From Nitrospinales bacterium (lineage in GTDB: Bacteria > Nitrospinota_A > UBA7883 > JACRGQ01): a stretch of 10,125 nucleotides of DNA. Below, piece after piece: positions 7,895 to 10,125 of this stretch. A program made the position numbers and the translations under genes. The DNA is taken from NCBI GenBank assembly GCA_023248615.1, contig JAHFEI010000053.1:1-10125 (forward strand), written 5' to 3'. Below the pieces are notes generated by a model. The model was not told the DNA's origin. It worked only from the letters and a program-made list of their open reading frames with translations, and ran no database searches. How positions within the stretch are numbered: the stretch's first letter is position 1; every line of letters starts with the position of its first letter.

Positions 7895-8119
7895 TCACTC
7901 TTCTTCGTCGTTGTCGTTAAAAACAGTTTTACGATCCTCTAGCTTCAGCCCCAACGCCAATAGTATTTTCCGCTTCGTATCCAAACGGCAAAAATGCCCC
8001 TTCTCTATCCGGTCAATCGTTTGGACTGAAAGGCCGGTTTTTCTGGCAAGCTCGGCTTTGCTCGTCATCTTGGATTCGCGAATCCGCTTTACCTGGTTTC
8101 CGGAATTCACTTGCTTCAA
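7895..8119 (-). CDS. Small XRE-family helix-turn-helix DNA-binding protein, first gene of the pil unit
   Basis: 74 aa from TTG 8119. Residues about 7-60 are an HTH_3/Cro-C1-type fold: NQVKRIRESKMTSKAELARKTG, then the recognition helix LSVQTIDRIEKG, then a helix KRKILLALGLKL. The tail is acidic (NDNDEEE). TTG 8119 has a strong AAGGAGGAG at 8128-8136, 8 nt away. The frame continues upstream to ATG 8155 and TTG 8167, but neither has a well-spaced ribosome site, and TTG 8167 would leave only about 9 nt of leader from the predicted promoter. I infer an autoregulator of the pilMNOPQ transcript, because it is promoter-proximal and a palindrome sits in its own promoter. A regulator elsewhere in the cell is not excluded. 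Confidence 0.82.
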   Translation of the reverse strand: MKQVNSGNQVKRIRESKMTSKAELARKTGLSVQTIDRIEKGHFCRLDTKRKILLALGLKLEDRKTVFNDNDEEE

Positions 8120-8127
8120 ACTTCGTA

Positions 8128-8136
8128 CTCCTCCTT
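8128..8136 (-). promoter_or_regulatory. Ribosome binding site selecting TTG 8119
   Basis: The minus strand reads AAGGAGGAG, 8 nt before the TTG at 8119. It is the best Shine-Dalgarno match near the helix-turn-helix gene, and it lies inside the longer frame, which argues against the upstream starts. Confidence 0.7.
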
Positions 8137-8182
8137 CATTCGACACAGCTAGCATCTCCGCCCTCAACAGAGATGCAAGGCG

Positions 8183-8211
8183 ATTATACGCATCATAGAT
8201 ACCTATGTCAA
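8183..8211 (-). promoter_or_regulatory. Consensus sigma-70 promoter for the HTH-pilMNOPQ-lipoprotein-aroB unit
   Basis: On the minus strand, TTGACA (8211-8206) and TATAAT (8188-8183) both match consensus exactly with a 17-bp spacer (8189-8205). The expected transcript start is near 8176, giving a leader of about 56 nt before TTG 8119. AT-rich sequence lies upstream. Such a strong promoter would need repression or would be constitutively active. No other strong promoter was seen inside the closely spaced genes downstream. Confidence 0.85.
8194..8207. promoter_or_regulatory. Palindromic operator candidate inside the pil promoter
   Basis: CATAGATACCTATG has 5-bp perfect arms (CATAG/CTATG) around a 4-bp centre. 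It lies between the -35 and -10 boxes, touching two bases of the -35. Size and position match operators of Cro/C1-type repressors, and the first gene of the transcript encodes such a protein. Binding is inferred. Confidence 0.5.
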
Positions 8212-8232
8212 CAAAATAGAATAAATTGCGCC

Positions 8233-8258
8233 TAATTAGTGGATATTTAGTCTAATTA
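8233..8258. repeat. AT-rich inverted repeat, possible regulator site
   Basis: TAATTAG (8233-8239) and CTAATTA (8252-8258) are perfect 7-bp arms separated by 12 bp. TTAGT also occurs twice in direct orientation, 11 bp apart (8236 and 8247). The element lies about 57-82 bp upstream of the predicted minus-strand transcript start. An activator site for either divergent gene, or an UP-like element, is possible; chance in AT-rich DNA is not excluded. Confidence 0.35.
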
Positions 8259-8367
8259 ATGTATTTTTATATAAAAAGCGTTTATTCACAACTTAATTTG
8301 CCCGCTTTCCGTCCTAAACCTAAACATGCGCAACACAAAAACTAAAAAATATGGACAGCTTTGGTTA

Positions 8368-8464
8368 TGAGGAGTAAAATCTCCTCAGGAAGTGTAGTTT
8401 TGCAACGGGGTTCGATTAGCATCTATGGTGGGCTTGCCATGGGTGGTTTTTTGCGTAGCAAAAC
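8368..8464 (+). promoter_or_regulatory. Candidate structured 5' leader of the large lipoprotein gene
   Basis: A perfect 7-bp hairpin TGAGGAG/CTCCTCA (8368-8387, loop TAAAAT) is followed by GTTTTGC (8397-8403). This can pair with GCAAAAC (8458-8464), enclosing 54 nt. The same GCAAAA can instead form a local hairpin with TTTTGC at 8449-8454 (loop GTA), so the two pairings exclude each other. CTCCT at 8381-8385 is also complementary to AGGAG of the ribosome site at 8528. This resembles a switch layout, but it matches no riboswitch consensus I know, including GEMM/cyclic-di-GMP. Confidence 0.35.
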
Positions 8465-8527
8465 GGGAGTATGACGAAATTTAGCCAGTTAAAAAAGTAA
8501 ATGATTGGGCAGTAAGTTCACATATTT

Positions 8528-8533
8528 AGGAGG
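8528..8533 (+). promoter_or_regulatory. Ribosome binding site of the large lipoprotein gene
   Basis: AGGAGG, 7 nt before ATG 8541, fixes the start of the gene. It is a full-consensus site, and five bases are complementary to the 3' arm of the hairpin at 8368-8387. Confidence 0.85.
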
Positions 8534-8540
8534 GTAGACC

Positions 8541-10125
8541 ATGCGAACAAAAACATCTTTTAGTTGGCTCGGCTTAGCCGTAGCCTTAGGCCTGTCGCTG
8601 TCCATAGCCGCATGTAGCGGAAGCGGGGGCGGCGCGGCTACTACTACCACTACTACTACCACCACCAGCACTATTGCCACTAGCGGCGTTGGCACAGCCA
8701 CCACGGGACTGGCAGTTGCCGAAAAAATAAGCGTCGTAAGCGCATCCAGCACTACAGGAAAACCGGAGGAGGGCAAACCTTCCGCTTCGGGTCTCACAAT
8801 TATGGATGCGCGGTATCTCCCCGCTGGCTGGGCCACCACGGTTAACTACTACAAAGACCCGCAGTTTGTGTATGTACATGAACGGTCGGGCGAGGCGCTA
8901 AACACCCCGAACGAAATACTTTGCATGATGGCGCAAGCAAAGTACGACGCCATGGTGAACAAGGGGGATGCGAACGGCTATTACACGGCGCAGATAGATA
9001 AAAACCTCTGCTCCCAAAACCAGGATAGCTCCTCTAACGCCAATTCCTCATCCAACCAGTCTTCCGGCTCCTCCGCACCCGATTACCGCATGTGGACTTT
9101 ACGCTCCGTAAGGGCAGACGATAAAGCCACCTCCCCCCAATATGTGAAAGCGTGGGTGCATGAAACTATGGGCGGCCAAAACGGAGGCACAGAGGCGCTG
9201 ATACTGGCCGATGTGACTATTACCGAGGCCGCATCATCCACCGGTGCCACCCCAAACCCATACGGCCTGTTTACCATGAATTTCGCGGGCTATCCGTATG
9301 ACAAAACAACCGCCAAGGTCACTTCCACCACCCCGCTTATGAAGGGGATACTTAGGGCGGTAAAGAATGCCACTACCGGCAAAGTGACCCTGCAGTTCTG
9401 GTCGTCGCAACAGGAAGGCACTGCAACATTCTCCGATGCCGCCACGACGGAAAGAGGCTCCGATGGCACAACAGGCGGCGGCGAAGTGCAGTTTACCGAC
9501 CGCGGCTGGGACCAAACCACGCAAAAGCAAACCTCCACTACCAAGCGCGGCAGGTTTTCGTTCGACGCAACCTCGTTCAAAAAACAGGATGTGGATACCA
9601 CAACCCTCGCCCTTACCGGTAGTGCCGTCTGCCTGGATAAGGCGGCATTCAAATACTCCGTATGGAGCTACGGCATGTACGATGCCAATGGCGCACGGGT
9701 GAACCTGCAATCCGGCTTCCCGATAAAGAACAGCAAAGGGGAATTTGGATACGTAGGAACCTACGGCATATTCTTCCCCGGCAACACAACGCTGGCTAAT
9801 GGCGACACGGTGTCGAAGATGGATTGGTCTGCCAGCAAGGCGGTGGCCACCACCTACACCGTACAGAAATCCGGTGGCAAGCTGATGAAGCACACCCGTG
9901 GCACCACCACACTGGACAAGCTGGACGGCATGCCGCTGAACTACGGCTATTTTGACAGCACTACAAGCAAGTTCGTCAACATCAACCTGCATTGGGACAA
10001 CGCCTCCAAGACGTTCAAAAAAGATTCCCAGTGGGATCAGACAACCCAGTCTGAAACCGCGCTTACCGGCGTACTGGACCTTACCGCAATTCCATGGCAG
10101 GCAACGTTGAATATGTGGTCGCAAT
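8541..10125 (+). CDS. Large secreted lipoprotein of unknown family (C-terminus beyond window)
   Basis: 528 codons, open to the window edge. Residues 1-24 form a signal peptide ending in lipobox IAAC, so Cys25 should be lipidated and the protein exported. A Ser/Gly stretch and nine consecutive threonines (T34-T42) follow, then a Ser/Asn/Gln-rich linker (about 157-179). The rest is Thr-, Gly- and Asp-rich with many aromatic residues, suggesting beta structure. WDQTTQ occurs twice (323-328 and 498-503), so related modules may repeat. A segment around 375-410 (SYGMYDANGARVNLQSGFPI, then EFGYVGTYGIFFPG) looks like a defined domain I cannot name. There is no recognisable catalytic motif. It is transcribed away from the pil unit. 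Surface adhesion or matrix interaction is only a guess from architecture and location. Confidence 0.88.
   Translation, partial: MRTKTSFSWLGLAVALGLSLSIAACSGSGGGAATTTTTTTTTSTIATSGVGTATTGLAVAEKISVVSASSTTGKPEEGKPSASGLTIMDARYLPAGWATTVNYYKDPQFVYVHERSGEALNTPNEILCMMAQAKYDAMVNKGDANGYYTAQIDKNLCSQNQDSSSNANSSSNQSSGSSAPDYRMWTLRSVRADDKATSPQYVKAWVHETMGGQNGGTEALILADVTITEAASSTGATPNPYGLFTMNFAGYPYDKTTAKVTSTTPLMKGILRAVKNATTGKVTLQFWSSQQEGTATFSDAATTERGSDGTTGGGEVQFTDRGWDQTTQKQTSTTKRGRFSFDATSFKKQDVDTTTLALTGSAVCLDKAAFKYSVWSYGMYDANGARVNLQSGFPIKNSKGEFGYVGTYGIFFPGNTTLANGDTVSKMDWSASKAVATTYTVQKSGGKLMKHTRGTTTLDKLDGMPLNYGYFDSTTSKFVNINLHWDNASKTFKKDSQWDQTTQSETALTGVLDLTAIPWQATLNMWSQ
8640..8666 (+). repeat. ACY trinucleotide repeat encoding nine threonines
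   Basis: Nine ACT/ACC codons in a row directly after the lipidated N-terminus. Copy changes would keep the frame and alter linker length. Such Thr tracts in exported proteins are usual as flexible or glycosylatable tethers. Confidence 0.8.

Larger units (their letters stand above)
998..8211 (-). other. Predicted transcription unit HTH-pilM-N-O-P-Q-lipoprotein-aroB
   Basis: Eight minus-strand genes follow one promoter with junctions of 11, -4, 3, 5, 7, 11 and 12 nt. No gap has room for a terminator or an independent promoter of the usual size. Downstream, only 26 bp separate aroB from the converging gene. A weak 5-bp stem (985-998, with one G-T pair) overlaps the aroB stop and lacks a U-tract, so no terminator can be named. 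Confidence 0.8.
8168..8540. other. AT-rich divergent intergenic region
   Basis: About 370 bp between the divergent helix-turn-helix and lipoprotein genes. It holds the minus-strand promoter and operator near 8183-8211, an AT-rich 26-bp inverted repeat at 8233-8258, and a stretch 8260-8365 in which I see only low GC. Then come hairpin-forming sequences at 8368-8464 and a ribosome site at 8528-8533. No tRNA or convincing protein gene is present. A clear plus-strand sigma-70 promoter was not found. Confidence 0.7.

Noticed and set aside
8351..8377. 8-codon frame MDSFGYEE ending in the leader hairpin
   Set aside because: No ribosome site and too short to distinguish from chance.
8368..8387. Hairpin as a rho-independent terminator
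   Set aside because: No U-tract directly follows the stem and no plus-strand gene ends just upstream.
8406..8422. tRNA-like GGGGTTCGATT (T-loop resemblance)
   Set aside because: No flanking T-stem complement, anticodon arm or acceptor stem.
8400..8429. Plus-strand sigma-70 promoter TTGCAA-18-TATGGT
   Set aside because: Only partial matches in both boxes and 18-bp spacing; not strong enough to call.
8425..8484. 19-codon plus-strand frame, possible leader peptide (starts MVGLPWVV)
   Set aside because: No convincing ribosome site upstream and no amino-acid bias of an attenuator peptide. It could be reconsidered if conserved in relatives.
8368..8490. GEMM/cyclic-di-GMP or other known riboswitch
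   Set aside because: The conserved GEMM core elements and other class consensus motifs I know are absent; only generic hairpins are seen.
9234..10124. Long minus-strand open frame (296 codons) antisense to the large lipoprotein
   Set aside because: The plus strand has a consensus ribosome site, a signal peptide with lipobox and protein-like composition. The antisense frame has no family motifs and is explained by codon bias of the real gene.

Overview
The window looks like chromosome from a Gram-negative, type IV pilus-bearing bacterium. It carries a complete inner-membrane and outer-membrane pilus assembly set (pilMNOPQ), lipoprotein signal peptides with lipoboxes, a receiver/cyclic-nucleotide-binding protein and TTG start codons. 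The pilMNOPQ...aroB order is known from Proteobacteria and related diderm lineages. Deltaproteobacterial-type groups or a neighbouring phylum would fit, but nothing here fixes the taxon.

Layout. At the left edge (18-971, plus strand) is a receiver-like domain fused to a cyclic-nucleotide-binding domain. Its phosphoacceptor aspartate is replaced, so it is probably a pseudo-receiver. It converges on a tightly packed minus-strand gene train from about 8119 down to 998: a small XRE-type helix-turn-helix protein, pilM, pilN, pilO, pilP, pilQ, a short Ig-like lipoprotein and aroB. Gaps are 3-12 nt, or a 4-nt overlap. The train has a consensus sigma-70 promoter at 8183-8211 (TTGACA, 17 bp, TATAAT). 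A 14-bp inverted repeat lies in its spacer, as expected for an operator of the first gene's product.

From about 8212 to 8540 is an AT-rich intergenic region. It holds a 26-bp inverted repeat and a potentially structured leader with competing hairpins. It precedes a divergent plus-strand gene (8541 to the window end, open) for a large secreted lipoprotein of unknown family, with a nine-threonine linker and a Ser/Asn-rich linker.

How the genes work together. PilM is the cytoplasmic actin-like ring protein that docks on PilN. PilN and PilO form the inner-membrane heterodimer. PilP links these to the PilQ secretin in the outer membrane. Points worth following are the putative autoregulated promoter, the extra domain in PilP, the Ig-like lipoprotein in the place where aroK often sits, the degenerate receiver with a His/Cys-rich insert, and the leader RNA plus lipoprotein at the right edge. 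I saw no mobile element, CRISPR array, tRNA or rRNA.
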